Below the pieces are notes generated by a model, which was given only the letters and a program-made list of their open reading frames with translations, did no database searches and had not been told where the DNA came from. Of a stretch of DNA of 64,000 nucleotides, positions 9,660 through 22,985 are shown piece after piece. The first letter of the stretch is position 1. Each line of letters begins with the position of its first letter. Source of the DNA: Lunularia cruciata (taxonomy: Eukaryota; Streptophyta; Marchantiopsida; Lunulariales; Lunulariaceae); the NCBI GenBank assembly GCA_948567375.1, contig OX419757.1, positions 55,177,665-55,241,664 on the forward strand, written 5' to 3'. A program made the translations under genes and the position numbers.

Positions 9660-12600
9660 ATATTTGACCGATAAAGCCCTCACATGGTACAATGCTTGGG
9701 AACAATCCATGTTGGCAGAGAGAAGGGAGGTCACGTGGACAACAATGCAAGAAGGATTGCTGAAGAATTTCTAATCGGTTGATTCAATGTAGATGACCCA
9801 AATCCGACTATGGGGATTGAGATAGAAGAACAACGTACAAGAGTATGTGGAGGTATTTCTGGATCTACAAGTTGCAAAAACCAACATGAGTCTAGCAGAG
9901 GCTCTAGACAATTTCAAACAAGGGTTGAAGGAGCAGATTCGCCAAGAAGTCATGGTGCAAAATCCTCGCACGGTATTTGAAGCCATTGCTTGTGTGTAGA
10001 GAATAGAAGGAGCATTGGGTGGAGGTGAAGGAGTAGTTCCACCTCAACATTATCAAGCAAAAATGACACACATGGGTGGATCAGTACCAATGGAATTGGG
10101 CAACCTTTGATTTCAAGATCGAGGAGCATGACCGCTTCAAGGAGAACACGGACGGGTAGAAGAATGAAGAGATGGAGTCCCAGAAGGAGAAGGAACTCAA
10201 GGAGTACAATGTTGTTGTTACAATTGTGGCCGTATTAGGCATCTATCTACCAATTGTCGCACTCATTTCCCTAGAGGCCCTCGGCCTTAGTATAAGCGAT
10301 CTTTGAACAACATGGAGAGGTGCACTAAAGAGGAGGAGGTGGAAATCACTTTGGAAAATGAAGATTGCCAGTAAATGTATCTTGCGGCCTTATTGGCTCA
10401 ATAAGGAAGCAAAGAAGCAAGGGAAGGAAGACGAAAAATGCACAAAGGTCCCAAAAGATAACATCACAATTGATTGTTGTGAATGGAGTCCTAGAAGGCA
10501 ATCAAGTGAGAGTATAAATAGACCTGAGAGCAACGGAAAATTTCTTGTCTCGCTCTATTGCAATAAGATTGAGAATAGATCTAGAGAGAGACAAAGTAGA
10601 GTTACCTAACAAGCAAACATAAAGGATTGAATCATTACCTAGATGGGTAACACTCTCTATAGTAGAATATCAAGAAGCAATTGAGCGGCAAGTGATACAA
10701 TTAGCTCGTTATGATGCAATCTTAGGCATACCATGGATGGAGCATTACAACCCTATGGTAGATTGGAGGACGAAGGTAGTGAGAACCCACCAATGGTCAA
10801 TCATTGGGGTTAAAGAAAAATCACACAAGCAAGAACTGCCTCTGTATGTCATAGGGACGGCAATTGTCTATAAGATCGATAGATGTTTCATGGGTCTAAT
10901 AAGAGAAGTCCAAAGTGCATAACTTGATGGACAAATTCCCGATAAATTGAAAGATGTGGTAGATGAGTTTCAAGATGTCTTTCCCGATGATCTACCCTCA
11001 GGATTACCACTAAAAAGGAGAGTAGATCATAAAATTGAGACATTCACAAGGAAAACACCTCCTTGTAAGGCCCCATATTGCCTATCACCTCATGAGTTGG
11101 AGGAGTGTAAGACTCAAATTGAGGAGATGCTGCAGAAAGGGTTATCCAACCTAGCATATCACCATGTGGAGCTCTTGTCTTGTTTGTGAAGAAGAAAGAT
11201 GATATAATGCGCATGTGCATTGACTATCGGGGTCTCAATCAACAAACAGTGAAGAAAAAATACCCCTTACCTTGCATGGATGACTTGTTTGATCAACTCT
11301 ATGGAGCAAGATACTTCACCAAATTGGACTTGCGGAGTGGTTACAATCAAATCCAAATTGCAAATAAGGATGTGTACAAAACTGCCTTTCAAACTAGGTA
11401 TGACCACTTTGAGTATCTTGTGATGCCTTTTGGCCTCACCAATGCACCTGCCACTTTCATGAGTCTAATGAATGACATATTTTGTCCATACTTGGATAAG
11501 TTTTTTATCATCTTCTTGGACAACATCTTAGTATGCAATAACACGATGACGGAACACAAACAACATCTACAAGAAGTCCTCTAGATTCTAAAACAAAATC
11601 AATTGTATGCCAAAATCTCAAAGTGCAAGTTTGACAAGTCAAAAGTAGACTCCTTGGGGCATAAAGTTAGTGCATAGGGCATTCAAGTATTGATGGATAA
11701 AATTGAGGTCATTCAAAAATGGAGTGCTCTAGAAGATCAGACTCAACTCAAGAGCTTCTTGGGGTTGACGGGATTCTATCATAGATTTGTCAAGGACTTC
11801 TCCAAGGTTGCACAACCTTTAACGACACTACTTGGCAAGCGGAAGAAGTGGACATGGGGAGCCACATAAGAGTCAGCCTTTCAAGAATTGAAATTTGCCT
11901 TGCTACATGCACTAATCTTATAGTGGTATGATCCAAAACATCCAATCAAGTTGGCTACAGATGCATCAAGCATAGCAATAAGAGCAATCCTACAACAAGA
12001 GTGGCATGACGGATGGCATCCAATTGCATATTTCTCTTGAAAGTTGTTACCGGCATAGTGCAACTACCATACCATTGAACGAGAAGAGCTTGTCATCGTT
12101 CTTGCAACCAAGCATTGGAAGCACTATTTGGGCAAGAAGGAATTTGTGATAGAGACAAATCATAAACCTCTAGTCTACCTCAAGACGCAAAAGGATCTAT
12201 CTTGTCACCAGATTCGATGGGCAGAGTGGCAACAACACTTCAACATGGCAATCGCCTACGTGGAAACTAAGAAGCAACTTGCAAATGTATTCATCCGTAT
12301 GCCAATGGCAAACAACTTGGTGGTAGAGGTTAAGATTAACCTTCAATTTTGGCCATAGATTCTGGCTACTACAAAAACTGATCTACGGATTGTAGAAGTG
12401 CAATCATCTAAAGGTGTCACCATCACCCAAAGACTCACCTTTCATGATGGCAGATTATGGATCCCAAATGTCCAAAAATTATGCACCACCATTCTAGCAG
12501 AATGTCATGATTTGGCCATTGCAGGTCATGTCGGAGTGGACAAGACCTTGGATGCAACCCAACACCATTACTATTGGCCCTAGATGAGCAACAATGTAAT

Positions 12601-12664
12601 GGACTACGTGCCCAACTGCCTACTTTGTCAATAGAACAAAGCTTTTAATCAAGCTCCTGTAGTT
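9660..12664 (+). pseudogene. E1 gag (right part), protease, RT, RNase H
   Basis: Continues E1 after the nested E2. Capsid (ALTWYNAWEQ), CCHC knuckle near 10215-10260, protease near 10500-10560, RT 10947-11584 ([38 protein letters not shown]), RNase H to about 12360, then the integrase zinc-binding part to the solo LTR at 12665. Fossil, more decayed than E2. Confidence 0.8.
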
Positions 12665-13395
12665 TGTAATACCACAAGCTAGCCATATGATCTAGATGTG
12701 AAATTTGGTTTGGTAATATCTAGAGTGATGTTATACATGATGGTCAAAATAGATCAGATAGAAGTATCACCAAAAGAGTACTTCTACTTATAGAGCAGAA
12801 ACCAAAATAGACTTGAGAACCTTAGAACCAATAGCTAGACATATGATTTAAAGGTGAGAATTGGTTTGGTAACATCTGGAAGGATGTTAAACATGATGGT
12901 AAACAGATCAGAAAGAGGTATCACCAAAAAGAGACTTCTACTAATAGAGTAGGAATTGAAATATGCTTGAAATCTTTGAAGGCAATTTTGGAGGCCTAAC
13001 CGGATGAATTAGGCCTCAAAAATGTGAAGATCCCTCTCCCAATGGAGGAAAAGTTGGCCTTCTCTCCCTCATGGTTTGTCTTGTCGAGAGCTTTCCAATG
13101 GTACCTTACGTGATTCTGAGATTCCTATAGGAAGATTCTCTAAAAGATTCCTTCTAATCAAAGCTTGTTTGACCAACCAGATAGGACCTAGACCAACATG
13201 TCACCCATCCAAGTAAGTAATCCAAGGGTGGAGCTTGATGACATGTCACCTATCTATGTGCCGAATCCTATGGTGGAGCTTCCTTGGAGGAGATCCTCTT
13301 TGTCTATATAATAAAGAGAAGGTGCTCCTTTGGGGCATCAAATGTTGAGTGTGTAATATGTATCTTCTCTCTTCTCTTGTCCTTGAAGTATTATA
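12665..13395 (+). mobile_element. Solo LTR of family A nested in E1 pol
   Basis: A long-form LTR flanked by exact GTAGT duplications (12659-12663 and 13396-13400); one extra T sits before the LTR start. E1 integrase homology stops at the left and resumes at the right (CTCTTCAACCTCTCCCCAC). Confidence 0.88.
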
Positions 13396-14536
13396 GTAGT
13401 GCTCTTCAACCTCTCCCCACTCCTACCCAACATTGGGAACAAGTGAGTATAGATCTCATCTATGAATTACCCAAGACCACCTCAAGGTTTGACTCCATCG
13501 TGGTGTTTGTGGACCGGCTCAGCAAAATGATTCATGTACGTCCTACCACCAAGGATGTGACTGCTCCACAACTAGCTCAATTATACTTAGATGTATTCTT
13601 CTCTCACCATAGCTTGCCTCAAGTACTCATCATCGATAGAGGCACTCAATTCACTAGTTTGTTTTGGCAAATGCTCTTTGGTTTCTTCAAAACCAATTTG
13701 GCCATGTCCACAGCTTACCACCCACAAACAAATGGACAAACAGAGCGGGCTAATTGCACTATTGAAGACATGTTATGTGGCTTCACCTTAGAAGAGCAAG
13801 AGAGGTGGGACACCCTTCTCCCATTGGTGGAATTTGCTTAGAACAATTCAATGAATGCATCCACACAAGTCACTCCATTTGTCCTCATGTATGGTGAGCA
13901 TCCCTTCACACCTTCTAGCTTGCTGAAGATCTGTCCGGTAGCTACTAAGGTCAACGAAGTCAATACATTTGTTTCTAAAATCCAACAAGGTGTGGAGAGT
14001 GCCAAACATAGATTACAGATTACACAAAATCAATAGAAGTAGTATGCTAATGCACACCATAGGCACATAGAGTTCAATGTTGGAGATCAGGTGTGGCTAC
14101 TGACAACCAACCTCACATTAGTTGGACCTCATAAGCTCAAACCTTGTTTATTGGGCCTTTCTCAATTCTTTGTCGAGTCGGTGCTATGGCTTATCACCTC
14201 GAGCTACCACCACACATGAAGATCCATCCAATGTTCCATGTCTTCCTACTACATAGATATGCTTCCCGATCAGGCCAATGTCATTCGACACAAGAAATTT
14301 GACCTTGTCCGACACTCATTGATGGCACGGAGGAATATGAAATGGAGCATATTCTCCAAAAACACATGCGTGGTACTCGCCATATGCGTGTAGACTATCT
14401 AATATAGTGGAAAGGTTACTCCCTCTATGAAGCAACTTGGGAGCCTGCTGCCAATTTGACACATGCACCGGTGTTGGTGCAAGCGTTTAAGCAACAATTG
14501 CACAACGAGGATGTTACGTCTTAGAAGGAGGGAGGT
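13396..14536 (+). pseudogene. E1 integrase core, C-terminal part and chromodomain remnant
   Basis: Integrase core about 13440-13841 (VVFVDRLSKMIHVRPTTKD, YHPQTNGQTERANC), then the C-terminal region and a chromodomain-like stretch (about 14330-14520), ending at the polypurine tract just before the 3' LTR. Fossil. Confidence 0.78.
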
Positions 14537-14537
14537 A

Positions 14538-15119
14538 TGTAATACCAAGAGCTAGCCATATGATCTACATGTGAAATTTAGTTTGGTAACATCTGGAAGG
14601 ATGTTACACATGATGGACTAAATAGATCAGAAAGAGGTATCACCAAAAGGAGACTTCTAATAATAAAGTAGGAATTGAAATATGCCTGAAATCTTTGAAG
14701 GCAATTTTGGAGGCCTAAACGGATGAATTAGGCCTAAAAAATATACAAATTCTCCCCCCAATGAAAGAAAGGTTGGCCTTCCTTCCTCCTTGGTTTGTCT
14801 CGTTGAGAGCTTTCCAATGGTACCTCACCCACGTGATTTTGAAATTCCTACAAGAAGATTCCCTAAAAGATTCCCTTTGATCAAAGCTTATTTGACCAAC
14901 CAGATAGGACCAGGACCGACATGTCACCCATCCAAGTAAGTAATCCAAGGGTGCAGCTTATTGACATGTCACCTATCTGTGTGCCTAATCCTGTGGTGGA
15001 GCTTCCTTGGAAGAGATCCTCTTTGTCTATATAATAAAGAGAAGGTGCTCCTTTGGGTCATCGGATGATTGAGTGTGAAATCTGTGTTTTCTCTCTTCTC
15101 TTGTCCTCAGAGTATTACA
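14538..15119 (+). repeat. E1 3' LTR (short form)
   Basis: 582 bp, TGTAATACC to ATTACA; partner of 1315-1894. Both lack the internal duplication, which supports pairing them across the nested E2. Confidence 0.88.
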
Positions 15120-18100
15120 ATAGATGACCCTGAGAGTGATGTCTCTACTTGGACCGTACTAGCTCTCTTTCCTTAGTTGACTTTACTTCTTCCTGCTCAT
15201 GGTGGCACATTTGGACACCAAGAGACTACCTCTTGGATTCATTGATTTCTCCATGGAGATTGGCCAACTTTACCAAAGGAAAATACTATCTAGGCCCAAG
15301 CGGCCACCAGATGGCTTGGATAGTCCTCAAGCTCATGCTCCACCTCCAGAGCATTATCGACTACATCACTCTTTGATGCTTGGCCAAGTAGGGGAGTACC
15401 AATTGGCTGTTGAGGCACTATCACTATATAGACCAACCCACTTCTCTCTATATACATTATCAACCCTATAGGATCTTCATACATCAGCAACAACAACCTT
15501 CCTTCCTTTGTCCATAAATACCACCCAAATGAGGCTACAACCTACGTAGAATTTTGCCCATGCTTTACTCCACTCTCCATATTTCTCAATAGGTGGTCCC
15601 TCAAGATTAGTTTTTGAGCATTTACAAGATTGTCTTTCCTTGTATGTGCCAAACTCAAGCTTTCTTCTTCTCTTTTCTTTTTGCTAGCATATTGCCTCAG
15701 GTTTGGTGCCTCTAGTTGCTGCACATTTTTTGGTGCATCTTGGTTCCTTGCTTTGTCCTAGGAGACTTCTGCTGTTCATCCCATTACTATAGGGGATGTT
15801 TTCCTATGATTGGTTTCACAAACCATATGTTTATAATTCCACCATTCCTTGTCATTTTCTCTATCTCCTCATCAACATGTTGTAGCCACATTGTGTGGTT
15901 GTGAGATAGTTATTGCGGGCATTAGAGCTTCCTTGGATGTTTATCTTGATAAGGTGGTTGGGTTGTCCAAGTGGATGTCTCAAATGCCTTCAATACCATT
16001 TCTTGACCAACTTTGTTTTGAGCTTTCAATAGGCAATGGATCAGATCTCCTCCCTTCTTCCTTTTGCGCATACTTTTTATGGTATATAGACACCATTGTT
16101 ATACAACCACAATACTAACACATGAGAGTTCACTCAATTCAAATCAATAGAGTGTACATGATAGGGATATCCTCTAGGAAGACCATTATTTTCCATAGCT
16201 CACTACATATCTTTGCATGAGGTTGCAACTACTTTCTCACATGTGTTTTTCAATCCCTATCAGATGATACACACATTTTGGGCCCCATGGAGGACATAGT
16301 TTGTGTAGTGCAGGCTTTTACACTTAGTTTGGAGTCCTTAGGTTTATGAGTTCAGACTTGTAAATATAAGGTCTGGAGCCCACACACAGTCGTTAGACTT
16401 CACATCAAGATTTTAGTTCCCAAGAAGAGGTTTGACAGTATTGAGCTCCCCTCTTGGAGAGGATGATTTTTGTGGCTCCTATATCTTGGACACTTTGATT
16501 GAGGCTACTGCCCATGTGATTTTCCTCTCTTGATTGGGAAAGACATAGGTGGCCTACTCTCTCCTCTTGAAATATGTCTCAAGAGCATCCGATTAGGCAC
16601 ATACATATCCTCCCATAGAGGTTGTCCTACCACATCTATGGTCCATCTAGTATCGTGCGGCATACCTTCTCCACACTCTTAGGACCTTGTATGCTCTAAA
16701 AATTATCATATGACTAGCGGTAATTATAGATAGCTCTTCCCACAATCATGGGAGGATGTGGTATCACATCACAAGAGGCTATTGCACCAATAGCCTACCT
16801 AAGAGCATGGGTAATAGTGGCTCACTCTTGGTAGATAGGCTCTTACAAGAAGGTTGCATATTTCTATTGCCAACTATTGCAATAGTCAACTCAAGCACAT
16901 ATGATTTCCAAATATCTCCTTGATTGGCTTGGGATTTATTGTTAGGCCTTGTATGTACAACACTCACTCATTTAGAGACTTTGTATCCTTAGACTCTAGG
17001 AAGGTTCAAGCATAACTCAATGAGCATATACACACTCACACACTTTCTAGCATCCTCACTAATGCACCATTACTTGATTGAGCTAGGATCCTCTCTTGGA
17101 GTTAGAAGGGCATTGGAACTTGGCTCCATGCTTTGTATTTGATTGAGGACTTTTGTTTCACGTAAGAAAAATTCACCACAACCCTTTGGCTCCAGCTAGG
17201 CCTACCATGTCTATCACTCTTGGGCTTATTGGACCACTACCCATGTGGTTCTACATTGGATATAGAGGGCATATATCTCCTATGATGTGCTATAGGAGGA
17301 GAGCCTACTAGAGTACATGGTGCTATTAGAGATGCAATGGCCCAGATCCTACGATCTACATGCTCACAAGTTCTGATAGAGTGATGGATGGTCCCACCAG
17401 GCCCACCTCACCGTGGATTATGCACCAATATTGTCACCTTCAAAAATGACCGACAGACCTTGTATGATGTGGTGGTGGCAAACCCACTTAGACTAGAGTC
17501 TTTGACATGAGCTAACATCCAAACAAAGACCTATAGTGATCTTCACCACTAGGGTGAAGTAGGACCACTATGCCTCATGTCTTGCATCCGACACCTTTGT
17601 CCCCATAGCCGTGGAGCTTTTTGGCCACCTTCATCATCAATTTGATGGTCTCTTTCAAGATGCATCACGGGGCTCACTATAGAGGAGAGGCGGTTTTCTT
17701 ACCTTATACTTTTGGCAGAGTGTTTTTATCACCCTATAGAGATTGCAGGCTCTGAGTCTTCATCGACGAGCATCAATAGTGGGTGTGCCTGGTCCATAGA
17801 TGGCCTCAGCCTCCTTATTGCCAGACATATCATTGGAGGATCTATATCACAATGTGCAATTATAGTACCTCTATCACTTAGTTTGCATATTTCAAGTGTT
17901 TGCATAGCTCCGAATTGCTTTGTTCTTTTTGCCATGTGGGCTTAGAGGCTTTGGTTTTTCCTTGCCTTTGGTCCTTTCCTTGTTAGGGCATCGTGTACTC
18001 TTCCTTTCATTATGCACCTTTGGGTGCACTTGTATTCTTTTTCTCCTTTTTCTCCTACCCGGTATATTCTTTGCCATTGGGCTTCAATAGATAAATAAAT

Positions 18101-18230
18101 AAATGTAACTATTGTCAAGTGCCTTGTGATTCAGATCCTAGCAGATATTATGGTAGATATGTCGTGCAAGAAATCCTCGAACTCCAACATTTATTCTCAT
18201 ATAAGCTCGAACGCCAGGGCTCTTAGGGTA
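15120..18230. other. Unassigned 3.1 kb; possible decayed retroelement
   Basis: No frame longer than about 90 codons and no motif I recognise on either strand. The right end (about 17940-18105) is T-rich, contains phrases such as GCCATTGGGCTTCAATA, and finishes in a short AAAT run (18090-18103), which resembles the 3' tail of plant LINEs. I found no reverse transcriptase motif, so this is only a suggestion. Confidence 0.25.
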
Positions 18231-20294
18231 TGTATATACTCTAGTGGGCTATTGTGAGAGCTTAATCTTGTCAATTTCCAATCGCTCCAGATTTCTCATA
18301 GGGCCTTTGGTGGTGCAACGAAGTGATATAGAAATTTCTGCAAAGACGAATCGAACATGTGATTTACTTTGACTGTCCACGTCAAAAAAGGGTATAGTGT
18401 TCATTATCATCATGGAAGGTCTTGTTGTCATACCAAATCTTTGTTCTTGAAAAAGGTTTCTACAGAGAGAATCACGCAATCTTAAGTTGACTTCAAATAT
18501 GCTATATCGTTGGCTATTTTTCAAGTTTAAACCGGCACTTACTTTCTTCGTTTCCTTCATGGAGTAAGGAGTCACATAGCGGATGAGAACACTCACAACG
18601 CTTCCGTGAATATGCTCCAACTTTAACTTTCACATGGATCTTCAAGGTAGAATGTATCACGTCGAAGAAACAAGTTACTTGACCATGAACACTTGATGAA
18701 ACAAAAGTCTCACGAACAGATAACGCTCGTAAATTGAATGAAAGATTACGGTACATATCCACAAGTCATTATAGAGTAGACTGCGTACAGCATAGAAGAA
18801 TCGCCGGAGGTAAAAAGTACTCCAAAACTACACAACGAGGCGGCTAGCTTATGTATGGAATACGGAAACACCAGGAGGCGTAATGACGAGATGTTGGACA
18901 AGATCTTGTTGCAACGGGACGCGAACACAGGTTCTTGGATTACTTTCATTACCAATTCTTGTTGCGTTGCTTCATACTTTACAAAATCTCTTCGGGCAGT
19001 TTACTCTACAGTACTCGAATGATGCAACTTTTTTCTATCTTAACCTCAGTGTACGTGGGCTCTTCGTTCGTTCGTTCCGCTGTTCCCATCATCTAAACCA
19101 AAGATGGGCTTGTGGCGAGCAGGCATGAGAAATTTCTAGTCGAGGAATCCTTATGTCGCATCTTGTTTTATCCCGGAAACATCACGTGGGTTCTCGTTCG
19201 CTACATCAAATGCGTTAAGATTCTCTCATAGCTGGTACAGTGCTCCGTGTATTTTAGCGAGACAGACACCGAGGTCCGGGAGAGGCTAATTTCAAATGCT
19301 ATGTCTGCCACTTTACCAGAACTCTGAGTCTCTCTTAAATTCTTTCACTAATCGAGTGGTTTCCTTCACTTTCCTCATGAACCAAGTTTCTGTGTCATTC
19401 TGATTGCTCGGGTCTACCCATATGAGAGACTCCTGTGGTTGGGTACCAATGCCTTGTACGTATTAATGACTGTAATTCAAAGTTCTGGGGAGTTGGTTAG
19501 GTAAGATTGTTTAAAAAGGCTTTCTCTAACCAACTCCGGAATCGATTTTGTAACACTATCTCGAAATTCTTTTAAATGCTGTGAGTGATGTTACCATCTA
19601 GAAAATTAACCAGAGAGTAACAAAACCAACGACGAAGATCAGCCGTATAGCCAGATTTTAACTTTCCAAAATCTGGAACTATTTCGCACTTGTCTTCAGC
19701 TTCCGGGATTGGATTCAAAATTTGGGGGTGAGATCAAATATATTCGTTATTACATCAAATTTTCTACACTTCATCGAGTAACCGAATTAACCTCGATAAA
19801 CTTTATCTCTGCATGATCGTCGATTTCCTATACTGTGATGTCACTCTCGATTGGGAAATTACATTTTACATCGTGTTACATTTGGATTCCGCAACCCCCA
19901 GCTCAGAGTAATCTTTCAGCAAATTCCTAAGTGTTTACCTATGTCCACTCTACTGCCATGCTCGACGCCAGACCTTGTCGTCTGTTAATAGTATCGATGA
20001 TCAGCTTCAATTATTAGGATTATTGTAACTTTCTCGTTGCAGTGGAGTGATAATGCGTTGCCTATGCATCTGGGACAGAGTACACTACTACTATCCGATA
20101 TACGGTTCTTGCGGATCTGTATCATACTCTTGGTGTCGGTGATCTTGCTCATTAACTCTGAACTCTAAGAAGTTATTTCATATTCTTCCTCTCACCGTTA
20201 GTAAGAAAGTAGTTCCTGTTATTCGAAGGTTTGAGATTCAATGCTAACTGCTTCCTTGAAGACAAGGACAGCCCGAAATATAGTAATGTACTGT

Positions 20295-20573
20295 AAAGTG
20301 AAAAGGACGACCGCGTAGAAAATACGAAGGAGGGGAAGACCCCATCAAGCCGTACAAGGGGGCTAAGCTCCAGTAGAGTCGATATGCGAAATCTGCCCTA
20401 CTGCACATCAGAGTTTATGACCCCTCTGAAATCGTAAGTACGGCAGGGCAAATTTCTCATACAGACTCTATTGGGGCTTAGCCCCATGTTACTTTTTTTT
20501 TTTCCTCTCCCGTGTATGGTTTGATGGGGTCTTTCCATCCTTCGTTTTTCCTACGCAGTCGCCTTTTTACTTT
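20295..20573. repeat. Foldback repeat M1 (long inverted repeat)
   Basis: The left arm (from 20295) and right arm (to 20573) are inverted copies of about 110-135 bp. Each holds the core GGCGACCGCGTAG...GAAGACCCCATCAAGCC and then a GGGGCTTAGCCCC-like stretch; the loop between them is about 30 bp (near 20410-20440). The arms pair over almost their full length with scattered mismatches. Structure resembles a foldback element or MITE. Confidence 0.8.
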
Positions 20574-21065
20574 CTGAAATCGAGCTATAGCAGAAGTATG
20601 AGGCTTCAGAATTTCTTCGCCCCATCATTCGGATGATCCTTGTCTCATTAGTCATGACTCTTGTCAAGGCACACCCCTTTCGGTGTAGCGTAAAGCATGT
20701 AACAAAATGATTGTAAATTATTGCCCTACACCTTATAATGTCGAAAGTAGGATGAGCATTATCTTCTCCTTATTCTGTCGTAGGTGAACCGCAAACTAAC
20801 CAAAAACACACTGCCCTTTTTTAGATAGATTGATATTCTATGTCAATCTATGATCCTACGACGTTGGGCCTGAGAGCAACCCCTTCACAACTTAGCTGTG
20901 TCCTCGTAACCTATCGCTTGAGAAATCTTGGGACCATGAGTTGGTCTAGGCTACAAGCCTAACCTTGTCGCCATCAGCAGAATATTCCGTGGTCATCTTT
21001 CTCCACAACTGAACGGCTACCGCTTGTGGGAAGGTATAGAGCAATAGCGTCTTTCTTAATGAAAG

Positions 21066-21114
21066 AGAAAAAGGCGACCGCATACGATAACACGAAGAAG
21101 GGAAGACCCCATCA
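21066..21114 (+). repeat. Short core repeat M2 with direct flanking repeats
   Basis: A 49-bp piece of the same core (AGGCGACCGCATACG...GAAGACCCCATCA) lies between exact 13-bp copies of TTCTTAATGAAAG (21053-21065 and 21115-21127), as expected of a target duplication or a repair-mediated insertion. Confidence 0.75.
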
Positions 21115-21261
21115 TTCTTAATGAAAGGATGACGAAAGGAAATATCTACGTATGGGCTGATTGAAGGTCCAAGAATTTTCGTATAGCAGAAAGACCAATA
21201 GGCGGCCTACTAGGTCGTGGACCAAGGCTGTTGCTCAATTGTTACTTGTTTAAAAGAAATC

Positions 21262-21320
21262 GAAGGCGACCGCGTAGGAAAACCGAAGGATGGGAAGACC
21301 CCATCAAGCCGTACAAGGGG
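21262..21320 (+). repeat. Short core repeat M3
   Basis: A 59-bp copy of the core (GAAGGCGACCGCGTAGG through GCCGTACAAGGGG). No flanking duplication seen. Confidence 0.7.
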
Positions 21321-22884
21321 ACTTAGATGCGTACATATCCCGCATTCTCGCGAGAAGTTAATGAATTGATTGTTCGCCATTGCTTAACAGTCGATCAACA
21401 AGGTTTACTCAAGACGAGATATACCCACCCATACCAAAGGACTTCGCAGTCTTAAATGAACGTAAAGAGGGGTTGAAGAGGGACGAACTTGTTATCTTCA
21501 GAGTTGGGCTTTGAAATATAGGACCAGATAGATGCTCAAGTTGTTTGAATTCACGCTTTAAAAATGCGATCTCAGTTGTGGACCAATGATGTTCGATGGA
21601 GCTCTTTACGAGTGAGAAACTTAAGAGTTTTAGAACTTTAACCTCATGAAAGTTCTTCATTGCAGATGTTCTATTCGCTTGAAGACAAAGAAGCAAGGAG
21701 TTATGCAAGGGAAGTCCAACAGATTTTCGTTAGTGTTTACTTATCATTGCAAGTTTGTAAAAATTCAATTTTGGTCTCGAAAATCAACTTTCGACAATTT
21801 CAACTTTATGACAGTCTTGATACGACAAATTTTCGGACCTCGGTAAGTGAGAAAGCAGATCAGTGTGCTACCACCTTCCACATATACCTATCCTTAAACC
21901 TGAGAAAACTAATTTGAACGACATTGGAGGTAAATTTCAACTCTCGCGGCAGTGATCATGTTCCAGTGAACTGCTCACATCTGAAAAATTTCTGATTGGT
22001 TGTTCGAAGACGGAGCTTTGGTGTATGAATTCAACCAGTGTTAACCAAAGTGCGCAAAGGGATGCCTTTCTTGAGGCTTTGAATCGACAGTATGTATGAC
22101 TACTTTATATGAACAGAAAAAGGGAGGGTTTTATAAGGGGTCAGCAGAAGAAAGAAGGCTATGAATTTGTACCTAAGTGGTGCTGTCGTACTTACAGGCT
22201 TGCTGTTTTTGGCAAACCTCTTGCCTACCTGGTAGGATACGTTACAAAACGGTATCGTGTACTTTGAAATTGATATGCAACCCTTTACCTTCAAAATTGT
22301 TCACGGAAAGACCACAAAAGTAAACACTTTCCTGTGGTATTGCAGTACTGTATTCTGCACTCTTGGACGATGAGAGCAAAACAACATTTGAATCTTGGTG
22401 GACAGCCACAGAAACAGAAACAATCGCATTGAGGAATCACCAACGGAAAGTACAGATATTTAGTTATGGAAAGGTAAGGAGGGCCTCGAGTTTGACACCA
22501 GCAGGACGTCATCACTTGCAGGTATAAGTTAGGTCAGTGAGAGCGGATGATCCTTGATTTTCTCTCGATAGTAGTTCCATATAAACCTTTCACTTTTACA
22601 AAAATAAAAAACCCCGTCGTTTTGAGTTCAAATTTCGTGCTCAACTTCGTTCTCGATTGGAGAGATATCCTTTTCCTCAAAGCCCTGGCTGTATACCATG
22701 TCCACTATTGCGATCCGATCATTGTGCGTTACAAACGGATTCCCAGTTTTCTAATGACTGTGTCAAACAGCCTTGCATATGCGCAGGCAAAGCTTTCCCA
22801 GGAGTAACTGCAAGATCAACTCTCTCATGACCAAGACTGAACAGACTCACAATTCGGACTTTGAACCTATTCTATTTCGGTAAA

Positions 22885-22985
22885 GAACGGAAAGAGGCGA
22901 CCGCGTAGGAAAAACGAAGGATGGGAAGACCACATCGAGCCGTACAAGGGAGAGACAAAAAAGGTAACATGGGGCTAAACCCCAC
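22885..22985 (+). repeat. Short core repeat M4 with 9-bp flanking repeats
   Basis: A 101-bp copy of one foldback arm, from the GGCGACCGCGTAGG core to GGGGCTAAACCCC, flanked by exact 9-bp direct repeats TTCGGTAAA (22876-22884 and 22986-22994). A 9-bp duplication is typical of Mutator-type transposition. Matching terminal inverted repeats are not visible in this one-armed copy. Confidence 0.75.

Larger units (their letters stand above)
1315..15119 (+). mobile_element. E1: Ty3/gypsy chromovirus, family A, with two nested insertions
   Basis: Parts in order: 5' LTR (1315-1894), primer-binding site, two short leader ORFs, gag, protease, reverse transcriptase, RNase H, integrase, chromodomain remnant, polypurine tract and 3' LTR (14538-15119). 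Gag is interrupted by complete element E2 (2878-9659) and pol by a solo LTR (12665-13395); the coding homology resumes on the far side of each. Both E1 LTRs are the short form (about 580 bp), so they match each other better than the long LTRs nested inside. The flanks GCAGA and ATAGA match only in part. The element is broken many times and is older than E2. Confidence 0.88.

Noticed and set aside
2878-15119. Two tandem copies of a large segment (2.9-9.7 and 8.9-15.1 kb)
   Set aside because: Target duplications and resumed gag homology fit a nested insertion of E2 in E1 better; the E1 LTRs are short form and the E2 LTRs long form.
18249-18762. Two overlapping minus-strand frames (123 and 82 codons)
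   Set aside because: No similarity recognised, and they overlap each other in different frames; insufficient for a gene call.
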